This document shows positions 30,701-36,792 of a DNA stretch of 64,000 nt, piece by piece. Within the stretch, counting starts at the first letter, position 1, and the number at the start of each line of letters is the position of its first letter. This DNA is from an uncultured Christensenella sp. (GTDB taxonomy: Bacteria > Bacillota > Clostridia > Christensenellales > Borkfalkiaceae). The stretch spans positions 67,547 through 131,546 of the forward strand of contig CAJUME010000012.1 in NCBI GenBank assembly GCA_910587015.1. The letters run 5' to 3'. A program made the translations under genes and the position numbers. The notes below the pieces were generated by a model, which saw only the letters and a program-made list of their open reading frames with translations, had not been told where the DNA came from and did not search any database.

Positions 30701-31585
30701 GTCCTCGCCCTTCTCCTCAACGGAGGTATCGTTGAAGTTTTTAACGGTCAGCTCGTTTAAAATATAAACGGAAAACTCGTTTGCGGGCAGTCCGCGGTAA
30801 ATTCTGAACTCGCCAACCGTCAACCCTGTGGGCTTTTCGCTCGGCCAGTCGATATTGTCCATATCGTCGTAGATATAGTTTTTACTTTTTTCGCGCCAGC
30901 TTACGTCCTTATCCGTCACGCAGAACTGACGCGCTATATTCGACGCGCCCTGCGGCATATCCGCGGAAATCAGCTTGCCGTCGTAATATTTTTTGTGCGT
31001 ATAAACCTTCTGCTCCATAACCGTCTTTACGGTCGACTCCATATAAGACGACCAGCTCGGCTGGTTTTTAAGCACGTAGTTCATATACGCAATATTTTCT
31101 ATAACAGTGTGGTCGGTGGGCAGCGAGCCGTCCTCGGGCATATAATACTCGTTGCCGGACGCGCTGTACAAGCCCGCATTCTCCTCCGCGCTCTTCGCCG
31201 CGCATACGGTGGAGTTGCCCAGCTCCTCGACAAACACAAAATCGGGCTTAAACAAAAAGCCCATTCCGAAATAGCCCGCAACGCCTGCAAACACCGCAGA
31301 AAGCGTAGCTATTGTCTGCTTTATTCTGCGGACGCGCACAATGCCGAGCGGCTTGCTTTTGTAAACGCGCCTCTCGCCCCTAAGGCTTTTGCTCTTATCG
31401 TGAAGCCCCGCGCGGCGGTTAACGGACTTATCGCGCTTTTTGCACGCGCGGAAGCCCGCGGTTTTAACCACGCTCAAATCCTTTTCTATTTTAAGCCCGT
31501 GACGGGACTGCTTAACCTTTTTCTCTTTCATTTCTTGTAAATTATCCCTCGGAACGGCGGCAAAATTCGTGCCCCTTTTCCGCAT
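24731..31585 (-). CDS. Giant membrane-anchored protein with amphipathic beta repeats and InlB-type C-terminus
   Basis: 2,284 aa, not recognised as a whole. A basic cytoplasmic head of about 90 residues is followed by one transmembrane helix at about 92-112, then a very long outside part. Most of it (about 420-1900) consists of beta-rich repeats built on LNGGVSADVALTVDGL- and GNVLISVNGKTAKLAL-like strands, each ending in a -IKLPVSALTS- or -YKLGLDAF-like strand and an acidic linker. Near the C-terminus are Listeria/InlB-B-like units with ITLYAEWV, VVFMGWY and RLWAVWV. No catalytic motif and no LPxTG are visible. The ATG at 31585 lacks a ribosome site; an in-frame ATG at 31531 (MKEKKVKQ) is a possible alternative start. 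A consensus promoter lies just upstream. Confidence 0.85.
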   Translation of the reverse strand: MRKRGTNFAAVPRDNLQEMKEKKVKQSRHGLKIEKDLSVVKTAGFRACKKRDKSVNRRAGLHDKSKSLRGERRVYKSKPLGIVRVRRIKQTIATLSAVFAGVAGYFGMGFLFKPDFVFVEELGNSTVCAAKSAEENAGLYSASGNEYYMPEDGSLPTDHTVIENIAYMNYVLKNQPSWSSYMESTVKTVMEQKVYTHKKYYDGKLISADMPQGASNIARQFCVTDKDVSWREKSKNYIYDDMDNIDWPSEKPTGLTVGEFRIYRGLPANEFSVYILNELTVKNFNDTSVEEKGEDENGKRLYTMKLDLRVHQSGLDSAVHYYKQQMYVTGGLYAWPSFDYTTVEYTFTEDWVVKEFTINDKYAAKMGSVSADCSSTSTTVFDYAEEKAVNSYYPDYFNQTYIKWDPTSSANEPTAASCLASAFGDVLTQGATLKLELAVDGKQIDGAVHIGIDGGSFNDLRVALDGAGVGGIKLYMADENGKKTLYFAIGGNKYKLGLDAFTAENGAAGASSATTAEPENTADGESGAALFDADALVEQLFGGKFTLSDKGKKATLESEIELFGLKIPVNFSFNIKKNVASLNEVTAAFRLGKNDIAARMTFGTEEDIPARLTAEEKAQYTSLTEGITLGVKLGFGDISLNGNAFIGFANGGIGEVRAKFGGLGICYAPADNALYISHGNNVKYKLDLSSLGGSVDFDGIISGLDLNSVIRDALSNFYIGGGSVSTTVKVDLQQQLQQIISLAVSLEFNNGINVNVNSELFGKPLTLSVGLAHESVPEIGDKSEYTDILNGGVSADVALTVDGLRLNGTLYLEMQNGAVASVRVALNNGAVGIYYEKDVNGGADGDVIYIDLGASKIKLPVSALTSGNGGANLGELFGKTDLKGLLTQAIEGLCGGENQFGCSFTLEIDGEKVPVSLGLDLNERLALRVEASVFGKGVTADIALGGGKMPELTDKDEYVDVINGGFAISGNVLISVNGKTAKLALNSLALRLNGGLGFELDARITAAEKYFDIYASYLDNTLTLVYGSDDDNGESNFVGVRVNTKEDLELLKTALEDVYNRLCIVIGEISPENADALSKENIKDLIDKVGAGSASADIMSEIFKILGIELGEGEQPNAEAVLKKLGIPLNSDGSVDIKGLLKAVRIQSFGNGAAITLGENISVNIGIDAGAVNGGLAVQLGNASASVELTDIKLGAFAPECPVSANELLTARDLADGLDYIAAAFELVAEREVALDADVTITENGAAAMEVGVLVEYNQGENGFPLHIDSGKVNEQTGLREGMNLWVDPTAYLHLKLDLKNKRTDGKDLYVDAYILDATPVDKSYLTSGKYTTDGMLDVYLSVSNGGGNPLTVYLPMKDILTVAAMGGALLNISDIELEGENLQELNKAVKQIAAVIDQLLVENYLGGLSSQFHSLGESVIGQILAAQNIQAKNLSELLNLLLKSVFGADAVEGNNVPAVSGAAACGNYIKRVGFERGETERALAVVLNSAAIYGNGYGDIELRVTKNSYSYGIMPAVEGGEPVTQTVNKSYITGLSLSNVYFGENNAKKLDLRASLTYEAAKPSSFAGYHSFADISALLAAFVNSATHEVAEVNGGADNNGGAAVTAADIAKKYALNSNYYIDGNVKIEVSGLGWLGLNANISINSFYVTINEDNSVEFNLSIYHDSFVGVITEKATVDITIKDDLILMRKTADGGKTYVTRVMTLTDFYADIMNQLKFIFAFSDSIMNAMTGSSGGSALVMKDFGDYLDGYLAGYAYSENNGAAVWSVDVSRKAINSLAGMEVFSQDIGVKLNADIQPDGQYKLNSLNIGSKLFGMLKFTANLNYRNPQNIWEGGNDLSGNVVKLDSKAQYGVDGRSWTTVLGGTKTDELAQSVNWGRLCRDTSGKTYIEYNGSNLHYGTLKFAYATDISNTVFEEFGERQRVLYGKNIYSVVDMPEISGVMPSVPDGNDRLVGYWDYGYITTDETDEFGAVIAMQAKYGAVTVSIISSQIVEGGLNGFTDYYQSEELGYVYYKTFKYDADNTVALAPQNNLNTYIFKGYYDYYSGERVEGFVADRPITLYAEWVGKTINITYSSDISVDGAEADASGVYSLEGALQYGEGGSLHTPATTVEGVVFMGWYIEAGEGYAYIADAEALKQYCANAGIAGDSVDVRLWAVWVTETAVEVTNFTRSNSFVCWTWKVGFNYDGAEFCEGKSAEISGKLGASVSAKAVLELLDGDKSKITALNSGKEVQLSGKSYSDSYTSLKTDGSGDAAFIGVRVSVVVSCGEGTLTLTETGYKAK

Positions 31586-31607
31586 TATATATTAGCTGAC
31601 AAATAAC

Positions 31608-31636
31608 AGTATATAGGCTTTATGACAAAATGTCAA
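31608..31636 (-). promoter_or_regulatory. Promoter of the 2,284-aa surface protein
   Basis: On the minus strand TTGACA (31636-31631) and TATACT (31613-31608) are 17 bases apart. A TGACA-AAA-TGTCA inverted repeat at 31623-31635 covers the -35 and the spacer, so a repressor bound there would block the polymerase. Confidence 0.8.
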
Positions 31637-31747
31637 CTTTGTAATAAAAATATATGATAAATTTTTGCCTCAAATTTCATATTTTTTTAAAAAATCGGCT
31701 TGACGCCTGTCCTTTTTTGTTATTTTTATTTAATTTTACCCAAATAC

Positions 31748-31796
31748 GACAAATTTTTGTCATAGTATTATATGACAGCTGTCATATGCTGTCATG
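31748..31796. promoter_or_regulatory. Cluster of TGACA/TGTCA palindromes between divergent genes
   Basis: A perfect 18-bp palindrome lies at 31770-31787 (ATATGACAG and its complement), preceded by GACAAATTTTTGTC at 31748-31761 and followed by a half site TGTCA at 31791-31795. With the site at 31623-31635 this makes three inverted TGACA elements upstream of both the giant gene and yggS, suggesting a dimeric regulator. Confidence 0.5.
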
Positions 31797-31822
31797 CTCC
31801 CTGCCGGCGGCAAAAATTTCGC

Positions 31823-31851
31823 TTGACAACGGCGGCGGCATAAATTAAAAT
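31823..31851 (+). promoter_or_regulatory. yggS promoter, giving a nearly leaderless mRNA
   Basis: TTGACA at 31823-31828 and TAAAAT at 31846-31851 are 17 bases apart. Transcription should start at about 31858, at the ATG of yggS (31859). Confidence 0.65.
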
Positions 31852-31858
31852 TTTGTTT

Positions 31859-32524
31859 ATGATTAAGCAAAACGTAAAAAAGCTGCTTGCGGAAATCCCC
31901 TCCGCCAACCCCTTCGGCGAAAAGCTAACCCTTGTCGCGGCGGTTAAGCTTCAACCTGCCGAGGCTATAAACGCGGCTATCGAGGCAGGCATAACAGACA
32001 TAGGCGACAACCATGTTCAGGAATTCCGCGATAAATTTTCGCAGATAAACGGCAGTCCCAAACGGCACTTTATAGGGCATTTGCAAACCAACAAAATCAA
32101 ATATCTTTTAGGTAAAACCGACCTGTACCATTCAATCGACAGAATGCCGCTTGCGGAAGAGCTTTCCAAAAAAAGCGCGGCGGCGGGCGTTACCTCGGAT
32201 ATTTTAATTCAGATAAATATCGGCAACGAGGAGGCCAAGGGCGGCTTTTCGTTGGAGGAAGCGGAAAGCGCATACAAAAAAATAGCCGCCTTACCCGCGC
32301 TGAGGGTAAAGGGGCTTATGGCAATGCTGCCTTTAAGCGACGATAACGTATTGCTGTATTCGCTTGCGGCAAAAATGCGCGGGCTTTACGACCGCCTGCG
32401 CGCGCAGGACGATAATTTCGAATATCTGTCAATGGGAATGAGCGGCGACTGGCAAATCTGCGTAGACGCGGGCAGCAATATGCTCCGCCTCGGCACCTCG
32501 ATATTCGGTAAACGTCCCGTTTAA
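31859..32524 (+). CDS. yggS: YggS-family pyridoxal-phosphate homeostasis protein
   Basis: 221 aa. The family fold is a single PLP-binding barrel like the N-terminal domain of alanine racemase. The PLP lysine lies in LVAAVKLQP near residue 30, followed by IGDNHVQEF, HFIGHLQTNK and the C-terminal SMGMSGDW and RLGTSIFG motifs that bind the cofactor phosphate. It buffers PLP and has no established enzyme activity. I chose the ATG at 31859 over an in-frame TTG at 31853. No ribosome site precedes it; the promoter position suggests a leaderless transcript. Confidence 0.92.
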   Translation: MIKQNVKKLLAEIPSANPFGEKLTLVAAVKLQPAEAINAAIEAGITDIGDNHVQEFRDKFSQINGSPKRHFIGHLQTNKIKYLLGKTDLYHSIDRMPLAEELSKKSAAAGVTSDILIQINIGNEEAKGGFSLEEAESAYKKIAALPALRVKGLMAMLPLSDDNVLLYSLAAKMRGLYDRLRAQDDNFEYLSMGMSGDWQICVDAGSNMLRLGTSIFGKRPV

Positions 32525-32593
32525 TCAAATATCTTAGTTACGTTATTATGAAACCATCCCTCCCGCACATCAATAAACGTTCCGTTTAATCAA
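32509..32593 (+). repeat. Duplicated yggS 3' end
   Basis: TAAACGTCCCGTTTAATCAA near 32509-32529 recurs about 64 bp downstream at about 32573-32593 with one change (TTCC for TCCC). It includes the stop codon and looks like a short local duplication. Confidence 0.6.
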
Positions 32594-32610
32594 AACATTT
32601 TAATAAAATA

Positions 32611-32637
32611 GGCGCGCGGACATTCAGTCCGCGCGCC
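32611..32637. terminator. Hairpin between yggS and the XRE regulator gene
   Basis: GGCGCGCGGAC/GTCCGCGCGCC with loop ATTCA. The plus-strand tail is TTCAATTTG, only a weak T run, so it may serve both convergent genes as an inefficient terminator. Confidence 0.7.
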
Positions 32638-32656
32638 TTCAATTTGTAACGCTTTT

Positions 32657-32872
32657 TTAAATTTCCTCAAAAAACTCTTCGTATGAAATATCAAAAAACT
32701 TAACCAACGCTTTTATTGTTGATATATTCGGCTCGGTATTTCCGCTTTCCCAATCGGATATTGTCCTTGCCGAAAATCCGAGATTTTTACCAAGCTCTGC
32801 TTGCGATAAATTTTTATTTTTCCGCAACTGCTTTATAATTGCGCCCGCGCCCTTGCATTTCATATATTGCAT
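32657..32872 (-). CDS. Small XRE-family transcriptional regulator
   Basis: 71 aa from the ATG at 32872 (MQYMKCKG); an internal ATG at 32863 is an alternative, and neither has a ribosome site. It is almost only a helix-turn-helix domain: IIKQLRKNKNLSQAELGKNL, then SARTISDWESGNTEPNISTI and a short acidic end EEFFEEI. Such proteins bind palindromic operators as dimers. Its start codon overlaps a palindrome matching the one in the divergent promoter, so it probably represses itself and the 70-aa gene next door. Earlier start codons upstream would read through the operator region and are unlikely. Confidence 0.8.
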   Translation of the reverse strand: MQYMKCKGAGAIIKQLRKNKNLSQAELGKNLGFSARTISDWESGNTEPNISTIKALVKFFDISYEEFFEEI

Positions 32873-32926
32873 TTTAGCGGATTTTCCGCTAAAATGGTTG
32901 ACTTGGCGGAAAATCCGCCATATAAT
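32872..32926 (+). promoter_or_regulatory. Operator pair and promoter of the 70-aa gene
   Basis: The promoter is TTGACT (32898-32903), 17 bases, TATAAT (32921-32926). The spacer is exactly the palindrome TGGCGG-AAAAT-CCGCCA (32904-32920). A second palindrome TTTTAGCGG-ATTTT-CCGCTAAAA lies at 32872-32894, 29 bp away centre to centre, over the regulator's own start. Both share GCGG-(A/T)5-CCGC. Confidence 0.8.
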
Positions 32927-32947
32927 ACAATAAAAAAGGAGCAAACT

Positions 32948-33160
32948 ATGGCAACCGAAACAAATCATACATTTATTCCCGAGCTTGACGGTGCGAAAGA
33001 AGACGCAACATATAAAATAGATGTTGCCGACCTTTTACTTGATATAAAAGTACTGATAAAAGAATACTATACTGCAACTCTCACAGAAGATAAAAGCGAA
33101 TTGCAAATAAGGTTTAACAACGGGCAAGCGTTTCGCCTTGCTTTGTCGGAAATAAAGTAA
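32948..33160 (+). CDS. Small acidic protein of unknown function, divergent from XRE regulator
   Basis: 70 aa from the ATG at 32948, with AGGAG 7 bases upstream. Not recognised. It has no signal peptide or membrane helix, several acidic residues, and a predicted alpha-then-beta pattern (VADLLLDIKVLIKEYYTATL, LQIRFNNGQAFRLAL). It is controlled by the XRE-type operator in its promoter and ends at its own terminator, so the pair looks like a self-contained unit. Toxin-antitoxin or stress role is possible but unsupported by sequence. Confidence 0.75.
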   Translation: MATETNHTFIPELDGAKEDATYKIDVADLLLDIKVLIKEYYTATLTEDKSELQIRFNNGQAFRLALSEIK

Positions 33161-33170
33161 GCAAAAATAA

Positions 33171-33202
33171 AAAAGCTTACCGATAAAATCCGGTAAGCTT
33201 TT
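33171..33202. terminator. Bidirectional terminator, 70-aa gene / rpsR
   Basis: AAAAGCTTACCG / CGGTAAGCTTTT with a short A/T-rich loop, A run on one side and T run on the other, between convergent genes. Confidence 0.85.
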
Positions 33203-33218
33203 AGCTTTCACTCAAAAA

Positions 33219-33482
33219 TCAGTCTGCCTTGAAAGGAAGCAGAGCCGCAATTCTTGCACGCTTGATAGCCTTGGAAAGCTCTCTCTGGTGCTTTGCGCAG
33301 GTTCCGCTCATTCTGCGGGGCAAAATTTTACCGCCCTCGGCAACAAATTTTTTAAGACGGTTTACGTCCTTATAGTCGATAAGCTCAACCTTTTCCTGAC
33401 AGAAAACGCAAACCTTCTTGCGGGGAACCCTTTTATAAGCTTTTTTTACGGGCGCAGCAGCCGCCACTTTATTTTCTTCCAT
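33219..33482 (-). CDS. rpsR: 30S ribosomal protein S18
   Basis: 87 aa. After a basic N-terminal extension of about 20 residues come [52 protein letters not shown], the S18 core that binds 16S rRNA and pairs with S6. Two Cys of the CxxC pair and a third Cys before H suggest the zinc-binding type. Last gene of rpsF-ssb-rpsR, 21 bases after ssb. Confidence 0.97.
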   Translation of the reverse strand: MEENKVAAAAPVKKAYKRVPRKKVCVFCQEKVELIDYKDVNRLKKFVAEGGKILPRRMSGTCAKHQRELSKAIKRARIAALLPFKAD

Positions 33483-33503
33483 AATTTAATCTCCTTGAAA
33501 TTC

Positions 33504-33935
33504 TCAGAAGGGAATATCTCCGTCGTCGTCAAACGGTTGAAGCTGGGGCTTTGCACCTCTTGAAGAGCCGCTGTTGCTCTGTGCGGGCGCGTCATAGCCG
33601 AAATCGTCGCCGCCGCCCTGACGGGGCGTCAAAAACTCCACGTCCTGCGCAACAATATCAACGCCCGTACGCTTTACGCCCTGACTGTCCTCGTAGTTTC
33701 TCAGCTCTATCGAGCCGCTTACGCATACCTTCGTGCCCTTTTTGGTGAAGCGCGCAACCGTTTCTCCCAGACCGCGCCATGCAACGCAGTTGAAAAAGTC
33801 GGTCTTTCTTTCGCCGTCCGCTCCCGCATAATTACGGTTAACCGCAATCGAAAAGCGGCAAATCTTCACCCCGCCCGAGGTTTCGGTCAGCTCGGGGTCG
33901 CGCGTTAAATTCCCTATCAATATAACCTTATTCAT
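33504..33935 (-). CDS. ssb: Single-stranded DNA-binding protein
   Basis: 143 aa. The N-terminal OB fold starts MNKVILIGNLTRDPEL, with the KTDFFNCVAWRGLGETV strand, and the tail after residue 110 is flexible and ends DDDGDIPF, the conserved acidic tip that recruits repair and replication partners. It sits between rpsF and rpsR, the usual Firmicutes place, and is co-transcribed with them. Confidence 0.97.
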   Translation of the reverse strand: MNKVILIGNLTRDPELTETSGGVKICRFSIAVNRNYAGADGERKTDFFNCVAWRGLGETVARFTKKGTKVCVSGSIELRNYEDSQGVKRTGVDIVAQDVEFLTPRQGGGDDFGYDAPAQSNSGSSRGAKPQLQPFDDDGDIPF

Positions 33936-33953
33936 CTTAATTTTTCCTGTGTC

Positions 33954-34238
33954 TTATGCTTTTACGGTAATCATTCTTCTCAAAACGTCGGTCGTCAAGC
34001 CTGCAACTCTGTCAAGCTCTTTAACGATAGCGCCGTCTGCTTCGAAAGTGAGAAGTACATAATCGCCGTCGTTCTTGTAGTTAATGGGATAAGCAAGCTT
34101 TTTAACGCCCCATTTGTCGACGGAAACGACCGTACCGCCGTTGGACGTAATAACGTCCTCAAGCTTCTTCCCGAACGCTTCCTTTGCCTCGTCGGCAACG
34201 GCTGTGTCGAGAACGTAAATCATTTCGTAAGTTTTCAT
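33954..34238 (-). CDS. rpsF: 30S ribosomal protein S6
   Basis: 94 aa from the ATG at 34238, which has GGGAGG 7 bases upstream; an in-frame GTG at 34247 lies inside that ribosome site. The sequence MKTYEMIYVLDT, with VDKWGVKKLAYPINYKNDGDYVLLTFE, is typical S6. First gene of rpsF-ssb-rpsR. Its leader hairpin is a candidate S6:S18 autoregulatory site. Confidence 0.97.
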   Translation of the reverse strand: MKTYEMIYVLDTAVADEAKEAFGKKLEDVITSNGGTVVSVDKWGVKKLAYPINYKNDGDYVLLTFEADGAIVKELDRVAGLTTDVLRRMITVKA

Positions 34239-34263
34239 TGTTTTCACCTCCCGGACTTAATCG

Positions 34264-34285
34264 GCATACCTTCTATGCGGTATGC
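34264..34285 (-). promoter_or_regulatory. Candidate S6:S18 leader hairpin
   Basis: On the minus strand GCATACC / GGTATGC closes the loop GCATAGAA, with a CCG at the loop edge, just upstream of the rpsF ribosome site. The S6:S18 complex is known to bind CCG-containing leader hairpins upstream of rpsF in many bacteria; the match here is by position and form only. Confidence 0.5.
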
Positions 34286-34317
34286 AAGGCATTGCAGAAA
34301 AATAATCTGCTTATAAA

Positions 34318-34346
34318 ATAATACAATAACCGAAGCCGCTTGTCAA
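34318..34346 (-). promoter_or_regulatory. rpsF-ssb-rpsR promoter
   Basis: On the minus strand TTGACA (34346-34341) and TATTAT (34323-34318), 17-base spacer. Confidence 0.75.
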
Positions 34347-34419
34347 CTACTTTTAAGCGCAGTTTTGGTTTTGCCGCAAACACTGTATTTGCATACGCGT
34401 TTTGCGCCATAGCTTTTCC

Positions 34420-35778
34420 TCAAAGCCGCGGTCTGCGCAAATAAACCCTTTCAAGCCTTTGCAACAGCCTTTGCTTGTCGTTTTCCACCGCGCCCGTTGC
34501 GCAGTCCTCCAACAGCAGCTGCAAAGTCCTGCCCGCTTCGTTTGCGGGCAGTCCCGCGGCAATAAGCTCGTTGCCCTTTATTGCAAGCTCCTTCAGTGTG
34601 AAGGGTCGCCCCTCCGCCCGCATTTGCGCGCAGATTTTTTTAAGCTTTGTCACGGTCGGCGCCTCGGCAAAATCGTCCGCGCAGGCGGAATAATCCGCTT
34701 GCTTCAACAGCATTAGCTTGTCAAGAATATCATAATTGCGCACTATAAATTTGCGCACCTTATTCTCCCTCGCGTCCCCGCGAAAGTCGTACATATGCAG
34801 GGCTGTAAGCTTTACAACCTCCTCTGTCAGCTTCTTCGGTGCTTTAAGTCTTTGGCAAATTTCCGCGGCTATCCGCGCCCCCTCCGTATCATGACCTATA
34901 AAATTGCCCGCATTCCGCATGCAATACGGCTTGCCGACGTCGTGCAACAGCGCGGCAAGTCTGATTGAAGCGTCCGCATACGCCGCGCAACGCAAAGAAT
35001 GCTCCAAAACGTCGTGCTTATGGTATTTTTCATTCTGATAAACGCCATTGCCCGCATACAGCTCGGGCAGAATAATTCGCATAACGCCCGTATCCGCAAG
35101 AATTTTCATCCCGTTATATTGCCCCCCGCATATGCCGTACTTTCGGTCTGCGCACAGCAAAAGCATAAGCTCGGCAAAAATTCTTTCCGCGGAAACGTCG
35201 CGTATCAGCTCCGCATTCGCGCGCGCTCCGTCAAGGCAATCCTTATCAGGCGCAAAGCCCGTCTGTGCGGCAATTCTTGCAAGGCGCATAAGCCTCAGCC
35301 CGTCCTCACCGAAAACCTTTTTTGACGGTGCAACGGTGGATATGCGCTTATTTTCAATGTCCTTAAGCCCGCCCAGCGGGTCAACGAATTTTCCCGCCGC
35401 AATGTCGTAATATACCGCATTGCACTTAAAATCGCGCCGCCGCGCGTCAAGCCCTATATCGGTGGTAAGGTATGTTTCCGCCGGTCTGTGACTGCCGCGC
35501 ACATATTTGTCGGAGCGGAAGCACGCAAACTCGAACTCCTCTTCCCCGCACGCAAATTTTACCGTACCCGTGTTTTTATACTCGGCTTTAAGCCCGAAGC
35601 CCGCATTGCTTGCGCGTATGGCAAAATCGGCGCAATCGGCTGGCGCGCATACGTCCGTATCGGCTGTTTCGGATACAAGCCCCGCGGCAAAATCGCGCGC
35701 TCTTCCGCCGACAACATACAGCGGATAGGGCAATTCCTCTGCAAATTTTATAAGCTTTTCGGGCAAAATTCTTCTCAT
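34420..35778 (-). CDS. cca: CCA-adding tRNA nucleotidyltransferase with HD domain
   Basis: 452 aa. The N-terminal polymerase-beta-type head has YVVGGRARDFAAG and the acidic pair DTDVC near residue 40; then come RRDFKCNAV and FGEDGLRLMRLARIA, the fold that selects CTP and ATP. A central HD phosphohydrolase-like domain shows HDVLEHSLRCA and ALLHDVGKP near residues 250-280. The enzyme adds or repairs the CCA end of tRNAs. It lies upstream of the rpsF promoter on the same strand. Confidence 0.93.
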   Translation of the reverse strand: MRRILPEKLIKFAEELPYPLYVVGGRARDFAAGLVSETADTDVCAPADCADFAIRASNAGFGLKAEYKNTGTVKFACGEEEFEFACFRSDKYVRGSHRPAETYLTTDIGLDARRRDFKCNAVYYDIAAGKFVDPLGGLKDIENKRISTVAPSKKVFGEDGLRLMRLARIAAQTGFAPDKDCLDGARANAELIRDVSAERIFAELMLLLCADRKYGICGGQYNGMKILADTGVMRIILPELYAGNGVYQNEKYHKHDVLEHSLRCAAYADASIRLAALLHDVGKPYCMRNAGNFIGHDTEGARIAAEICQRLKAPKKLTEEVVKLTALHMYDFRGDARENKVRKFIVRNYDILDKLMLLKQADYSACADDFAEAPTVTKLKKICAQMRAEGRPFTLKELAIKGNELIAAGLPANEAGRTLQLLLEDCATGAVENDKQRLLQRLERVYLRRPRL

Positions 35779-35810
35779 TGCAAAATAATTATAGCAAATT
35801 TTTAAAATTA

Positions 35811-35839
35811 TTGCAATTTATATCCCGTTGTTGTATAAT
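35811..35839 (+). promoter_or_regulatory. Promoter of the lipid-kinase gene
   Basis: TTGCAA at 35811-35816, 17 bases, TATAAT at 35834-35839. It lies in the short gap between divergent cca and the lipid kinase. Confidence 0.65.
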
Positions 35840-35893
35840 AATTTCGGTTCTTTATTTTTACGCTGTAAGAAAAACCGAAAGAGAGTGAAAAAA

Positions 35894-36784
35894 ATGATTT
35901 ATCTTATTGCTAACGAAAAGCACGTCACGGGCAAAGGCGCCAAAAAGCTTGACATAGTACGGGGTGTATTCGACCGTGCGGGCAAAAAATACGAAATTCT
36001 TTTGACCCGCAGGGAAGGTGACGCCAAGGCGCATGCGGAAAGAATAACGTCTGACGGCAACGGCAATATCCTTGTCGCGCTCGGCGGAGACGGCACCTTG
36101 CACGACATTATAAACGGCTTTAAGGACTTCGATAACAACTCTCTCGGGCTCATTCCCTTAGGCACGGGCAACGATTTTGCCGCCACCGCAGGCATTCCGC
36201 TCGATGTAAAGCGCGCGGCGGAAATTATCGCCTTCCGTCAGCCCGGACACATAGATTTTATAGAATTTTCCAACGGACTTCGCTCTATCAATATTGCGGG
36301 CATGGGCATCGATGTGGACGTTCTGGAACGCACATATGCAGGCAACAAAAAGGGCAAATCAAAGTATGCAAGGGCGCTTGCTTCAAGCCTTGCGCACTTT
36401 AAAAGCCGCAAATACATAATAAAATACAACGATTGCGAGGAAGAGCTTTTCGGGCTTATCTGCGCAGTGTGCAACGGCAGACAAATGGGCGGCGGCATAA
36501 AGGTCTGCCCTTCGGCAAAGCTTGACGACGGATATATAGAACTGTTTTTGTGCGACTATCTGTCCAAAACCAGAATAATAGGCGCGTTTTTAAAGCTTAT
36601 GGCGGGCAAGGTCACAAGAGTTAAGGAGGCGCGGACAATAAAAGTAAAAAGCGCGCGGATAATTCCCGATGCAAAAAATTATACTCTTCAGGCCGACGGC
36701 GAGCTTTATCCCGACGTACCCTTCGAGGTGCGCGTGGTTTCCCGAAAGCTTAAATTCCATATGCGCGAGGAAGAGCTGACTTAA
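35894..36784 (+). CDS. Diacylglycerol kinase family lipid kinase
   Basis: 296 aa from the ATG at 35894, with GAGAG about 6 bases upstream. The catalytic GGDGTLHDIINGF motif at about residue 60 and PLGTGNDFAATAG at about 90 define the DagK/YegS family. Members phosphorylate diacylglycerol or related lipids with ATP at the inner membrane face, recycling lipid from lipoteichoic-acid and other cell-envelope synthesis. The exact lipid cannot be told from the sequence. The next gene starts 8 bases after its stop. Confidence 0.9.
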   Translation: MIYLIANEKHVTGKGAKKLDIVRGVFDRAGKKYEILLTRREGDAKAHAERITSDGNGNILVALGGDGTLHDIINGFKDFDNNSLGLIPLGTGNDFAATAGIPLDVKRAAEIIAFRQPGHIDFIEFSNGLRSINIAGMGIDVDVLERTYAGNKKGKSKYARALASSLAHFKSRKYIIKYNDCEEELFGLICAVCNGRQMGGGIKVCPSAKLDDGYIELFLCDYLSKTRIIGAFLKLMAGKVTRVKEARTIKVKSARIIPDAKNYTLQADGELYPDVPFEVRVVSRKLKFHMREEELT

Positions 36785-36792
36785 TCCAAAAA

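Noticed and set aside
32657..32968. Longer XRE protein starting near 32968
   Set aside because: The extra residues would be encoded across the operators and the divergent promoter and do not resemble the family.
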